Positions 22,326 through 30,662 of a stretch of DNA of 35,431 bases are shown piece after piece. Source of the DNA: Paludibacteraceae bacterium (GTDB lineage: Bacteria; Bacteroidota; Bacteroidia; Bacteroidales; Paludibacteraceae); contig JAEDNI010000015.1 of the NCBI GenBank assembly GCA_016302585.1, forward strand, positions 1-35,431, given 5' to 3'. The notes beneath the pieces were generated by a model that was not told the DNA's origin, did no database searches, and saw nothing but the letters and a program-made list of their open reading frames with translations. A program made the position numbers and the translations under genes. How positions within the stretch are numbered: the first letter of the stretch is position 1; every line of letters begins with the position of its first letter.

Positions 22326-23105
22326 CTATTTGACTTGATCTTGAAAGTGAGTTCGGTATTGTACCGGGCTCATTTTCAGTTTTAGTTTGATACGTTCGTT
22401 GTTGTAGTACCGGATATACTCTTTTAATGCAGCCTTAAAGTCATCGATACTCTCCCAATGGTTATTATAGAGCAGCTCGTTCTTCATCAGACCGAAAAAG
22501 TTCTCCATAACTGAGTTATCCAGACAATTACCTTTACGGGACATACTCTGCGTGATACCATGTTCACGCAATAGGTACTGGTAGCGCGTGTGTTGGTAGT
22601 GCCATCCCTGATCCGAGTGCATAATCAGACCTTTAGTCTGCGGATGTTTGCGGAACGCTTTCTGCAACATATCCACTACCATCTTTAGATCTGGGCGATC
22701 AGAGATTACGTAGCTAATAATCTCTCCGTTCCACATGTCCAGTATTGGCGATATATAGCATTTCTTACCTCCTATATCCACCTGCGAGACATCTGTAGTC
22801 CACTTGCGATTAGGCGCGTTGGTAGCAAAGTCGCGCTGTAATATATTAGGTGCAATCTTACCTACTTCTCCTTTATAAGAGCGGTAACGCAACTTAGGTT
22901 TCCGGGCATACAAGCCCATTTCTACCATCAGTTTGGCTGCTGTCTTGTGGTTGATGTCTATGCCTTCCGAACGTAGTTGCTGGTATACCCGCCGGTATCC
23001 GTAACGCCCCTTGTTCCTATTGAATATGCGTATTATATCCTTGCGTATTTGCGCATACTTGTCCTCTCTCGGGCGGATATTGTAATAATACGTAGTACGA
23101 GCCAT
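22326..23105 (-). CDS. IS3-family transposase, OrfB (DDE integrase core)
   Basis: A protein of 259 residues on the minus strand from the ATG at 23105. It begins MARTTYYYNIRPREDKYAQI (helical IS150-like start) and has the rve core: first Asp in KWTTDVSQVD, second in MHSDQGWHYQ, and Glu in SVMENFFGLMKNEL. It is the IS3/IS150 group catalytic subunit. In this family OrfB is usually made as an OrfAB fusion by -1 frameshifting. Here the orfB frame is open further upstream (QTLKPEHSLDLLLGIKGM), overlapping the end of orfA, so the fusion design is kept although orfA is truncated. Confidence 0.9.
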   Translation of the reverse strand: MARTTYYYNIRPREDKYAQIRKDIIRIFNRNKGRYGYRRVYQQLRSEGIDINHKTAAKLMVEMGLYARKPKLRYRSYKGEVGKIAPNILQRDFATNAPNRKWTTDVSQVDIGGKKCYISPILDMWNGEIISYVISDRPDLKMVVDMLQKAFRKHPQTKGLIMHSDQGWHYQHTRYQYLLREHGITQSMSRKGNCLDNSVMENFFGLMKNELLYNNHWESIDDFKAALKEYIRYYNNERIKLKLKMSPVQYRTHFQDQVK

Positions 23106-23146
23106 CCCCTTGATCCCAAGGAGTAAATCAAGGCTATGTTCGGGCT

Positions 23147-23340
23147 TTAATGTTTGGATGGCTTGCGCCCAATCTCGCGTAGACGCTTCTCTCTTTCTTC
23201 CACTAAAGCCTTCACTTTTTTTAGCAATGCAACCTCTGCACGCAAATACTCATTTTCGTAGCGCAGACGCTCTAACTCTGTCTGCGGTTCTTGTTTCTTT
23301 GGACGTCCCATACCTTTACGACCTTTTCCCGGCGGTCTAA
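23147..23340 (-). pseudogene. OrfA remnant of the IS3 element
   Basis: C-terminal half of OrfA: GRPKKQEPQTELERLRYENE, then the leucine-zipper-like helix (YLRAEVALLKKVKALVEE) and REIGRKPSKH before the stop. The N-terminal helix-turn-helix is gone. The frame upstream enters the aminotransferase remnant. Confidence 0.7.
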
Positions 23341-23381
23341 TGTTACGCAAAGCCCTCGAGGCATATAAGACTGTTCATTAG
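23341..23381 (+). pseudogene. Remnant of an aminotransferase 3' end
   Basis: The plus-strand frame LRKALEAYKTVH and TAG stop corresponds to the end of the 7915-9102 gene (LRKALEAYNA). It is cut off from any upstream coding sequence by the IS remnant. See the direct repeat at 9068-9096. Confidence 0.65.
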
Positions 23382-23464
23382 AATTCTACTCTCTTGAAAA
23401 AGTCCGTTAGTCGGTATTACCAGCGAATGTCATATTGACCGCTTTGTATGTGCATAAGCAGGTT

Positions 23465-24616
23465 TCAGCTAAGAAACCGAAATAAGCGCTCCAGGGCTTC
23501 GGCCAGCACCTCGTGGGATGTAGCTAAGTTAATGCGCACATATCCTTTTCCGCCATACATCTTTGAGGGATTAAGAAGCACCTGTTGCTCTTTCGCTAAA
23601 TGCTCGCAGAAAACCTCTGCGGGCATTTTTGTTGCCTCGATGTTCACCCATGCCAAATATGTACCTTCCGTCTCATGCAGCAGTAGCATCGGCAAACGCT
23701 CGTGTAAGAAATCGCGCAGGTAACAGAAATTGGCATACACTTGTCGGTTCAATTCATCCAACCATGCTTCGCTCTCGTTGTAGGCCGCTACTTGTGCAAC
23801 AAGACCGAATGGATTGAGTCCGTTTACCTCGTGCACCTCAAGGGCATGGTTAATTTGCGCAAACAGGTCCTTATTCGGCACGAAGATATTGGCGCACAGC
23901 AGGCCGGCAATGTTAAACGCTTTGCTGGCAGACGTGCAGACGCAGAAATCCGTATCGTTGATCGCGATGGTGGCAAAAGGTGTATATTCGTGTCCCGGGA
24001 AAGCGAACTCACAATGAATCTCGTCGGAAAGCACAAACAGGTGTTCGCGGCGCATGATATCCGCCATTCGCTCTAACTCCTCGCGACTCCATACGCGACC
24101 TGTCGGGTTGTGAGGGTTGCAGAGCAGGAACACATCGGCTTGTTTCGCTTTGGCCTCCAGGTCACTCCAGTTGATCTCAAAACGATTATTCTGCAGCACA
24201 AGAGGCGATGGTACCAATTCGCATCCCATATTCTCGATGCAGGAGAAGAAACAGTTATACGCGGGGGTGAAGGTTAATACACGCAGCGGTTGGCTATCAG
24301 AGGTGCGAAGTAACTCAAGGGCTTTGAAGACCGCTGAGATAGCAGGTACTACAGCAGTGGTATAGAGTAGGTTATCGCGGTTGATACCCTTCCAACCATG
24401 GCGACGTTCGAACCAATGTGCGACCGCATCATAGTTCGCTTGGGGAACAATTGAATAACCGAATACGCCGTGCTCTAAACGACGTCGCATCGCTTCTCGA
24501 ATCGGTTTAGCCGCTGCAAAATCCATGTCGGCTATCCATAAAGGCAAAGTGCCTTGCGCCTGCTCGCTGTCCCATTTATAGCAATCCGAGCCGCGTCTGT
24601 CAATATACTCTAACAT
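23465..24616 (-). CDS. patB: MalY/PatB-type cystathionine beta-lyase (PLP aminotransferase)
   Basis: A 383-residue fold-type I PLP enzyme on the minus strand. The N-terminal signature SDCYKWDSE, LPLWIADMDF and VFGYSIVPQANYDAVAHW are typical of the MalY/PatB group, which cleaves C-S bonds in cystathionine or cysteine. NPHNPTGRVWSREEL and VLSDEIHCEFAFPGH carry the pyridoxal-contacting Asp, and TSASKAFNIAGLLCANIFV holds the Schiff-base lysine. It is last in the minus-strand run, 30 bp after the HAD gene, so it is probably cotranscribed. Whether it acts as a lyase or also as a regulator like MalY is not decided. Confidence 0.88.
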   Translation of the reverse strand: MLEYIDRRGSDCYKWDSEQAQGTLPLWIADMDFAAAKPIREAMRRRLEHGVFGYSIVPQANYDAVAHWFERRHGWKGINRDNLLYTTAVVPAISAVFKALELLRTSDSQPLRVLTFTPAYNCFFSCIENMGCELVPSPLVLQNNRFEINWSDLEAKAKQADVFLLCNPHNPTGRVWSREELERMADIMRREHLFVLSDEIHCEFAFPGHEYTPFATIAINDTDFCVCTSASKAFNIAGLLCANIFVPNKDLFAQINHALEVHEVNGLNPFGLVAQVAAYNESEAWLDELNRQVYANFCYLRDFLHERLPMLLLHETEGTYLAWVNIEATKMPAEVFCEHLAKEQQVLLNPSKMYGGKGYVRINLATSHEVLAEALERLFRFLS

Positions 24617-24646
24617 GTGAAAGATATAGATTTAAGGTGTGATTTT

Positions 24647-25342
24647 TTAGTTTTGTTGTAACCATTCCAGCAGGGCGTGCATGGAAGGGAAGACCCGATC
24701 CGCTCCTTCAGCTGTTAAGTCGGAGTCGGGTAGAGGACCCGTGTTAACAGCAGCCACAAAGAGTCCAGCGGCTTTGCCGGCACGCGTACCCAAAGGTGCA
24801 TTCTCCACGACCATGCACTCCTCTTTGCGGAATCCCGACCGTTCCCATGCCTTGAGATACGGTTCCGGGTGCGGTTTGCCATGCTGCACATCGAAGGCGG
24901 AGATAATATGATCGGGTTTTATAATCCCTTCGAAGGTTGTGCAGAGGTTGTTCAGCAGGGAGCGTTGACCCGAACCTGTTACCACCCAGCACTGGATGCC
25001 ATGCTGATGAAGGAAGGTAAGCAGATCACGTACCCCCGGAATGAGATCCGGCAGTTTACCTCCTGTCAGGCGGTTGAAATGGTCCGATTTGGCGCTATAC
25101 ACCGCCTCAATCACTTCTTGCGGCGCATCTACACCGTATATCGCCCGGTAGTTCTCTTGTATTACCGAAGCGCCAGTTCGTCCCTCGTTGCGATAAGTCT
25201 GTTCTGCCGAAAAAGGCATCCCGTTTTCCGTCATGGCTAACTCCCACGATTTCGCATGAAAAGGCATGGAGTTGAAGAGAACACCATCCTGATCGAAGAA
25301 GACTGCTTTTATTTTTCTATTTTCGCATTTACACATTTTCAC
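24647..25342 (-). CDS. HAD-superfamily hydrolase (beta-phosphoglucomutase-like)
   Basis: A 231-residue HAD hydrolase of subfamily IA. Motif I is FFDQDGVLFNS (nucleophile in DQDG), followed by the helical cap, motif II VVTGSGQRSLL, and motif III/IV GKPHPEPYLKAWERSGF with VVENAPLGTRAG. Proteins of this type act on small phosphorylated sugars or related metabolites; which one is unknown. Its first residues (MKMCKCENRKIKAV) are encoded by a heptanucleotide array, so the real start may be internal. The gene is adjacent to the YggS-like gene on the same strand. Confidence 0.82.
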   Translation of the reverse strand: MKMCKCENRKIKAVFFDQDGVLFNSMPFHAKSWELAMTENGMPFSAEQTYRNEGRTGASVIQENYRAIYGVDAPQEVIEAVYSAKSDHFNRLTGGKLPDLIPGVRDLLTFLHQHGIQCWVVTGSGQRSLLNNLCTTFEGIIKPDHIISAFDVQHGKPHPEPYLKAWERSGFRKEECMVVENAPLGTRAGKAAGLFVAAVNTGPLPDSDLTAEGADRVFPSMHALLEWLQQN

Positions 25343-25347
25343 ATTTA
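25306..25347 (-). repeat. Heptanucleotide array between HAD and yggS genes
   Basis: Six units on the plus strand (CTTTTAT, TTTTCTA, TTTTCGC, ATTTACA, CATTTTC, ACATTTA). It covers the start of the HAD gene and the stop of the YggS-like gene. Confidence 0.6.
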
Positions 25348-25995
25348 ATGGTATGTTCTTTCTCCGAAGATCGTAGAACCAATTCGTACCATGTTCGAAC
25401 CACAGGCTATCGCAATTCGAAAATCATCGCTCATGCCCATGGAGAGAATTGAGAATTGAGAATTGACAATTGACAATTCATTCAAGGTGGAGAAGCATCT
25501 TCTTATCTCCGCTTCATCGTCCGTATTAGTTGCCATGCACATCAATCCCCGAATACGGATATTCGGGCAATGGGAGATTTGATCTTGGAAATTAGATATT
25601 TCTTCCGGTGCAAAGCCGGATTTGGTCTCTTCTTTCGCCACATGTACTTCGAGTAGCACATCTTGTATGATGCCCAGTTTGGCCGCTTCGTCTTGGATGG
25701 TTTGCAGCAGACGTTCCGAGTCCACGGAATGAATGAGATAGGGCTTTAACTTCAGCAGGTCGCGTACTTTATTGGTTTGTAGATGTCCGATGAAATGCCA
25801 ATGGATGTCGGAGGGTAATTGAGGGATCTTGGTCTTCAGTTCCTGAACACGACTCTCCCCGAAATGGCGTTCTCCGGCTTCGTACGCTTCGCGTATAGCT
25901 TCTACGGGGTGAAACTTACTGACGCAAACCAATGTTACATCGGAAGGTATTTCTTTGCGCAAGGCATTAATATGGGAGGCTATCTCATTGCTCAT
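25345..25995 (-). CDS. yggS: YggS-family pyridoxal phosphate homeostasis protein
   Basis: A 216-residue PLP-binding protein of the fold-type III family. LVCVSKFHPVEAIREAYEAG holds the Schiff-base lysine; FGESRVQEL, WHFIGHLQTNK, HSVDS and IRGLMCMA are family motifs; SMGMSDDFRIAIACGSNMVR binds the phosphate. It buffers free pyridoxal phosphate and has no known catalytic role. A heptanucleotide array (25445-25479) is translated in the loop just before SMGMSDD, encoding part of NELSIVNSQFSIL. It overlaps the glsB-like stop by 4 bp (25992-25995), so the two are coupled. Confidence 0.9.
   Translation of the reverse strand: MSNEIASHINALRKEIPSDVTLVCVSKFHPVEAIREAYEAGERHFGESRVQELKTKIPQLPSDIHWHFIGHLQTNKVRDLLKLKPYLIHSVDSERLLQTIQDEAAKLGIIQDVLLEVHVAKEETKSGFAPEEISNFQDQISHCPNIRIRGLMCMATNTDDEAEIRRCFSTLNELSIVNSQFSILSMGMSDDFRIAIACGSNMVRIGSTIFGERTYH
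25445..25479 (-). repeat. Heptanucleotide array inside the yggS-like gene
   Basis: Five units: AGAATTG three times, ACAATTG, ACAATTC (plus strand). It is read in frame and is the most regular array inside a gene in this window. Confidence 0.75.
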
Positions 25996-26921
25996 TCTAT
26001 GCTATTCAACCATTTTATATATGAGTTGATATATCGTTCTTTCTTTTCGGGATAGACGGTTTCAAGATCAACCATGATACCGGACTCCAGTACATCGCCG
26101 AACTCGTCATTGATGGCGTTACCAAAGAACTGCAAATCGTTGGTGAGGTTGAGGTAGGCGGTGAATATAGGCGGAATGACAGTTCCTTGTTCTCGCACGG
26201 CATGCTGCAGAATATGATAGTTTTCCTGTTTATCTTCTCCCTCAAACGGGCTATGAGTTAGCGGTTGAGAGAGTAAGGGATGATATGGTTCAATGAGTCC
26301 CTGTTCGCCTTTATGATAATGGTCGAGGTACGCGTATATCAACTCCCGTGCCTGCTCGTTATAGCCGGGGTAGATGGTGACCTTACCGATCATATAGCGC
26401 ATCTCAGGATGGTTAAACAGCACCGCTCCTATGCCATCCCAAATATTATCAAGCGCGAAGAGTGCTTTTACACCCATTTCGCGTTTTTGATACATGGGTT
26501 GCACAAAAGCCCTGCCGAACTCAATGGTGTTCGGTAAATAGTCGCGAATGAAACGCTCGGAGTAGTGGAAGAGGTGAGCGGATGTGATAAACGGCTGTCC
26601 GTTTCGAATCTCCGCTTCATGTCCGAATAAATAACGATATCCGCCGATGATTTGGTTGTTATCCGGATCCCAGACGATGAGTTGATGGTATGGACGCGGC
26701 ATGATGTCCTGGTCGTCGATATCCAGTTCTTTACCTGTGCCTCCGCCTCCCGCGCGATAACTGATCTCGCGAAGACGACCTATCTCGCGCATCACGTTCG
26801 GGCATTCATGGGCCGTGATGTCATAGATGAGGTTACCTGCTTTGTTAGACGGACGAAGTAAATGGCCTTCCAACTCATGCAAGAGGATCTCTGTTTCAAC
26901 AGGGGCGATGATCGGTTTCAT
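25992..26921 (-). CDS. GlsB-like N-acyltransferase (glycine lipid / ornithine lipid type)
   Basis: A 309-residue protein of the acyl-ACP N-acyltransferase (OlsB/GNAT-like) type. Conserved elements include GRLREISYRAGGGGTGKELD, a segment HQLIVWDPDNNQIIGGYRYL, and FGRAFVQPMYQKR. In Bacteroides the GlsB and GlsA pair makes N-acyl and then O-acyl glycine lipids, and here the next gene upstream is the GlsA-like acyltransferase, adjacent and in the same order. An 11-residue insertion PLTHSPFEGED (near 26240) looks like a translated repeat element. Lipid class is inferred from the pair and not shown by sequence alone. Confidence 0.75.
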   Translation of the reverse strand: MKPIIAPVETEILLHELEGHLLRPSNKAGNLIYDITAHECPNVMREIGRLREISYRAGGGGTGKELDIDDQDIMPRPYHQLIVWDPDNNQIIGGYRYLFGHEAEIRNGQPFITSAHLFHYSERFIRDYLPNTIEFGRAFVQPMYQKREMGVKALFALDNIWDGIGAVLFNHPEMRYMIGKVTIYPGYNEQARELIYAYLDHYHKGEQGLIEPYHPLLSQPLTHSPFEGEDKQENYHILQHAVREQGTVIPPIFTAYLNLTNDLQFFGNAINDEFGDVLESGIMVDLETVYPEKKERYINSYIKWLNSIE

Positions 26922-27764
26922 TTATGCGTTTTCTTTTTGGTTATATACGATTTGTTTGATGTATTCTGCCCATTCTTTGGGGCTCTTGGAAGTATCCAGA
27001 CTCGTGTAGGAAATAGGCGGTAACACATGTACTTTGAAGTGCTTTCCGTGTGCTCCGTACATCTCATCCACGAGGTAGAGCATTTCGATATTGAGTTTGA
27101 TATGCAGCAGTTTGCGGATATAGGCCAAGGTATAGAAGAACTTACTGTTCCGGCCTTCGAAATAGATCGGCACAATATCGCGTTGGTACTCCCGCGCACG
27201 TTGAATAAAATTCTTCTGCCATTCAAAGTCTTGTATCTGCCACTTCCCCTCAATACGCTGCAAACGACTGCATATACCTGCCGGGAAAGTAAGCACATCC
27301 GTCTCGGACTCCCAGAGCGCGTGCTGTTGCTGCGCCTGTTCTTTCGTTAACCGTCCTACTTTATTCACCGGTGCCCATAAACCCGCTAAGGGCTCCATGA
27401 ACATCAACAGGTCATTCACAATTACTTTCAAGGGCCGACTGTCGCCTCGCGAGGACCGACTCTCATGGATCATTTGTGCGATGATCATTCCGTCTAAGCC
27501 TCCTAAGGGATGGTTACTGGCGAAAATAAGAGGTTTGCCGTCCGTCGGGATATTCTCAATGCCGTCGATGGAGGCGGAGCAACCTAACTCCTCGTCCAAT
27601 ACCAGCCGGATGAAGTCATAGTTTTTGACATCCGGGTACTTGCGCAGGAAAGCGTTCATCTGCTTAATATGCGCGATACGCTCCAGGTAACGAATGAGAA
27701 ATCCCGGCACATGGGCGTTCGGGGCTTTCTGCTTTAGAACGGTTCGGATATCGAATTGCAGCAT
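26922..27764 (-). CDS. GlsA-like O-acyltransferase (PlsC family)
   Basis: A 280-residue 1-acylglycerol-3-phosphate-type acyltransferase. SNHPLGGLDGM is a variant of the NHxxxxD catalytic block and typical of the GlsA group. GLWAPVNKVGRLTKEQAQQ and FPAGICSRLQ carry the substrate-binding block. It directly precedes the N-acyltransferase gene with no gap, consistent with a two-step glycine lipid pathway (GlsB then GlsA). The protein should sit at the inner face of the inner membrane, with no clear signal peptide. Confidence 0.78.
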   Translation of the reverse strand: MLQFDIRTVLKQKAPNAHVPGFLIRYLERIAHIKQMNAFLRKYPDVKNYDFIRLVLDEELGCSASIDGIENIPTDGKPLIFASNHPLGGLDGMIIAQMIHESRSSRGDSRPLKVIVNDLLMFMEPLAGLWAPVNKVGRLTKEQAQQQHALWESETDVLTFPAGICSRLQRIEGKWQIQDFEWQKNFIQRAREYQRDIVPIYFEGRNSKFFYTLAYIRKLLHIKLNIEMLYLVDEMYGAHGKHFKVHVLPPISYTSLDTSKSPKEWAEYIKQIVYNQKENA

Positions 27765-27777
27765 TTCGCTTCAGGCT

Positions 27778-28194
27778 TTAGTGAACAGCGTGGAGAATAT
27801 CCATGATATTCGTTTTAGCGATGGAGATAATTTCACTGTCGTACGATTTGATGGCTTGCTTGAGGGCGAAGAGCGCATCGTCTGCCTGGTTTGCCTGTAC
27901 CAGCATCGCTACGTTCTTACGGGTCTCTTTCTCGCCGTCGATGGTGATCATTTCGACACGTGCTTTGTACCAATATGCCCCTCCTTCGTTCGGGAAGACC
28001 TCAAAATACTGGCTGCGTTTACAGTTCTGTACCTCGCAGTCCCCGAATATGAAGGGTTTGATCTCCTCCATCAGACAGTTTTCTGCGTCAGCAAAACTAA
28101 CCGCTCCATCTATCAGATACACTTCTTTTACTTTACCCGGGTTGTCTTCACCCGTCTGACGATCATAATGAACTTTAATCTCGTGAAATATCAT
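27778..28194 (-). CDS. DUF4494 family protein
   Basis: A 138-residue cytosolic protein. The segments KVKEVYLIDGAVSFADAE, IFGDCEVQNCKRSQYFEVFP, WYKARVEMITIDGEKETRK and VAMLVQANQADDALFALKQA match the Bacteroidetes DUF4494 family of unknown function. Its start overlaps the edge of an array that separates it from the phosphatase gene upstream. There are 13 bp to the glsA-like gene downstream. Confidence 0.8.
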   Translation of the reverse strand: MIFHEIKVHYDRQTGEDNPGKVKEVYLIDGAVSFADAENCLMEEIKPFIFGDCEVQNCKRSQYFEVFPNEGGAYWYKARVEMITIDGEKETRKNVAMLVQANQADDALFALKQAIKSYDSEIISIAKTNIMDILHAVH

Positions 28195-28200
28195 ATCTAT

Positions 28201-28249
28201 TAAATTTTAAATCAAAAATCTCAAATCAAACATCTAAAATATCAACTCT
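28201..28249 (-). repeat. Heptanucleotide array between phosphatase and DUF4494 genes
   Basis: Seven degenerate units (TAAATTT, TAAATCA, AAAATCT, CAAATCA, AACATCT, AAAATAT, CAACTCT, plus strand). It contains the stop of the phosphatase gene and ends just before the DUF4494 start. Confidence 0.7.
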
Positions 28250-29700
28250 GCAACGTCCGTTGCCGTAAGTTGATCTTGCGGCATGGGGCGGAGTGTCCCG
28301 GTCCAGAACAGCAGCGGTGACTCGGGGGTCTCATCGATCACGCGATCTAACTCCTTGCTATCGTCCTGCATGAGTCGCCAGCCGGGCTGTAACAGAAAGA
28401 CCACATCGCCCGTATGACGCTTGCAGAGAGAGGTCTGCAGCATGGGATAACGCACCGCTTCATGGTTGGGCATAGCTAACTGCACGCCCTCAAAATCCAT
28501 CAGGAAATTAGCTACCTGCCGTTGTATCGTCTCGAGGTTGAGGCGTTTCTGCTCAATGAGTGAGCGGTTGAGATATACCGACTGACCGAAAGCGCCGTCC
28601 ACCCATCGCTCATGACCATAGAGAGCCATGAGGTAGGTGCCCGTAAGGGCTGCTGCACGGTCGGCGTTGAAACGCTGTTCCGGCATATGAATCGCACTCA
28701 GCATCGCGGGATCGAGACCTAAGATAGGACGACCTACTACCAAAATCTGGTAGTTCGCTTTGCCTATTCGTTTATCCAGTTGCTCCATGAGGTAGCCTAA
28801 GTCTTGGTTGAGACGCAAGTACATGTCTTCGTGCTCCGCCGAAGCAATCCGATCCGAAGTGGCTTGAGGACTGAGGCTGTTGAGTTGCAGCATCAGCATA
28901 TCGGGCGTAGCATCCATTCCCAGGCGCTGTTCCTCTTGCAGCGCCAGCGCCAGTTCTATGACCAGCGTATTAGCTTCCGGTGCTTTACTCAGTACGGAGC
29001 CTACTTCATAGGAAAAACTTTTCTTACGCTCTTGAGCCGTAGGAGTCGTGTATGCGGGGATATCCATGCGGGGTGTCCATTGACGGGCAGCGAGGGTCTC
29101 GATACGACCGCTTTTATTCTGTTCGTATGCAGCCGAAGGTAAACCTTCGGTGTAAGCTGCCGTCGCTACCCACTGACGTGTGTTAGGGTCTATCCAACAG
29201 CACGCGTTCGCTGCATGACCGGCTAAGAGAACAGTCGTCTGAGGTTGGATACCAATCGCGTATATCTTCGCCTCGGGATAGAGGAGTCGCATCTTATCCG
29301 TCATGGTTTGCGAGAGTAGGGCATTCGCCGACACACGGAGGGACGTACCTATTCCGCGCATACTCTCGTCTTCTAACATCGCATGTACGCGCCGGTCGCG
29401 ACGCAGGAAATAGCGATCCATCGTATAGCCATGTCGATCGGGTGTGGTGCCTGTGACAAGAGTGGCTGTCGTCTCATTACCGCCATAGACAAGGTGCGGA
29501 TAGGAGACCGTGGTCTGAAAAGCCTCTTCACTCAGCGTTCGCAAACCGCCTTTCTGCCAATAAGGACGAAGGGTAGTGAGGTTCTCTGCCGTCAAACCGT
29601 CCACAACCGCTACGACCGTCAGACGGGGAGCGGCTTCAAGACGTATAGCAAACAGCAACAGGCTGATCACCAGCGAATGATATAGATAAGTCTTGCGCAT
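28234..29700 (-). CDS. Alkaline phosphatase superfamily protein, secreted
   Basis: A protein of 488 residues from the ATG at 29700; an upstream in-frame ATG at 29838 lies within the neighbouring gene. Signal peptide MRKTYLYHSLVISLLLFAIRL ending near EAAP. The first strand VVAVVDGLTAENLTTLRPYW and the TVSYPHLVYGGNETTATLV block resemble the metal and nucleophile region of type I phosphodiesterases and nucleotide pyrophosphatases, with GTTPDRHGYTMD following. The usual catalytic Thr would lie in the YPHLVYGGNETT region, but the metal ligands cannot all be confirmed. It overlaps the DUF4105 gene by 34 bp. Confidence 0.72.
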   Translation of the reverse strand: MRKTYLYHSLVISLLLFAIRLEAAPRLTVVAVVDGLTAENLTTLRPYWQKGGLRTLSEEAFQTTVSYPHLVYGGNETTATLVTGTTPDRHGYTMDRYFLRRDRRVHAMLEDESMRGIGTSLRVSANALLSQTMTDKMRLLYPEAKIYAIGIQPQTTVLLAGHAANACCWIDPNTRQWVATAAYTEGLPSAAYEQNKSGRIETLAARQWTPRMDIPAYTTPTAQERKKSFSYEVGSVLSKAPEANTLVIELALALQEEQRLGMDATPDMLMLQLNSLSPQATSDRIASAEHEDMYLRLNQDLGYLMEQLDKRIGKANYQILVVGRPILGLDPAMLSAIHMPEQRFNADRAAALTGTYLMALYGHERWVDGAFGQSVYLNRSLIEQKRLNLETIQRQVANFLMDFEGVQLAMPNHEAVRYPMLQTSLCKRHTGDVVFLLQPGWRLMQDDSKELDRVIDETPESPLLFWTGTLRPMPQDQLTATDVAELIF

Positions 29701-30662
29701 AGATGAGTAACAGGAATGATGAATAAACGCCATCCGAATCCTACTAAGGGATGACAGGAGAAAAACGTAAGGAAAAAGACGATCAGCAGCAATAAACCAT
29801 AGATGCTGCCTGCTGCTATCTCCGGCCATTTCGACCACTTGCCGCGACGACGATCATAGTAACTGATGCCGGCTATCGCGATCCAATAGAAGAAGAGTCC
29901 GACAGGCCACCCGAAGTACCAGGGCGTCGCATCGATCGCAAAGGGAGCGATGGTACTGCAGGATACCACTGGAGTGTTATCGGGGGTGTAAGCCACATCG
30001 AGGTAATACATCAGTTCTTCCGGCAGGAAGAGACGTTGCTCGGAACTCATAGCACGGTCAGCCTTGGGGCCGAAGAGCAAGTTAATACCGGCGTTCGACC
30101 AAGAGAAACGACCTGTGTAATGACGGATGAAGGCACGGTAACTGACACCCGTCCACCCGGTGTAAGTCGATGTGATGGAGTCGCCTAAGGTTTTGATCAG
30201 CATGTGATACGGCCGTGTGGCGCAGTTATCGAAAACAAAGTTATAGAGGTAACTGCGATTCTGAGGCTCATAGTTCACCAGCAAGGCCTTCCATAAGCTG
30301 TCCCGTTGAGCCGCAGTGAGGTTCAGCACCTGCTCATATACAGGACGTTTCATTTCGATATATTCCTGCATAAACCATCGATAGGGAGAGGCACCTAACT
30401 CATACCAGGTCTCGCCGCGAACGAATTTCCAATAGAAATGATCGGTATTGAAATCGAAGACTCCGTAGTTAAACACCACATCCATTTGATGCGCCGGATC
30501 CGTTACACGCAGGGCCGTATGTCCGTAGCGCGCGTAGAGTTCTTCCCCCGGAGCACAGGTAAGCAGCGAGATACGAGCCTCGTCGCTCAATGTCTGAGCT
30601 TGCAGCGCTGCGGTCCAAAATAGGCCAAGCGCGAAGAGATAGGTACGAATTCTATGCAGCAT
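29667..30662 (-). CDS. DUF4105 (Lnb N-terminal-like) membrane protein
   Basis: A protein of 331 residues from the ATG at 30662. A signal peptide (MLHRIRTYLFALGLFWTAAL) precedes a domain with ISLLTCAPGEELYARYGHTA and VFNYGVFDFNTDHFYWKFVRGE (DUF4105), followed by NYVF-type motifs (YNFVFDNCATRPYHM, with a Cys and His often seen in cysteine-peptidase-like folds). Two to three membrane segments at the C-terminus (about 255-325). It may be a periplasmic hydrolase anchored in the inner membrane. The substrate is unknown. It overlaps the next upstream gene by 11 bp. Confidence 0.75.
   Translation of the reverse strand: MLHRIRTYLFALGLFWTAALQAQTLSDEARISLLTCAPGEELYARYGHTALRVTDPAHQMDVVFNYGVFDFNTDHFYWKFVRGETWYELGASPYRWFMQEYIEMKRPVYEQVLNLTAAQRDSLWKALLVNYEPQNRSYLYNFVFDNCATRPYHMLIKTLGDSITSTYTGWTGVSYRAFIRHYTGRFSWSNAGINLLFGPKADRAMSSEQRLFLPEELMYYLDVAYTPDNTPVVSCSTIAPFAIDATPWYFGWPVGLFFYWIAIAGISYYDRRRGKWSKWPEIAAGSIYGLLLLIVFFLTFFSCHPLVGFGWRLFIIPVTHLCARLIYIIRW

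Larger units (their letters stand above)
22290..23340 (-). mobile_element. IS3-family insertion sequence, 5'-truncated
   Basis: The element carries one terminal repeat (22290), an intact orfB and the 3' half of orfA. Upstream of 23340 the sequence switches abruptly to a copy of the aminotransferase 3' end (23341-23369). The missing DNA-binding half of orfA and the missing left end imply that it cannot move by itself. Confidence 0.8.
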
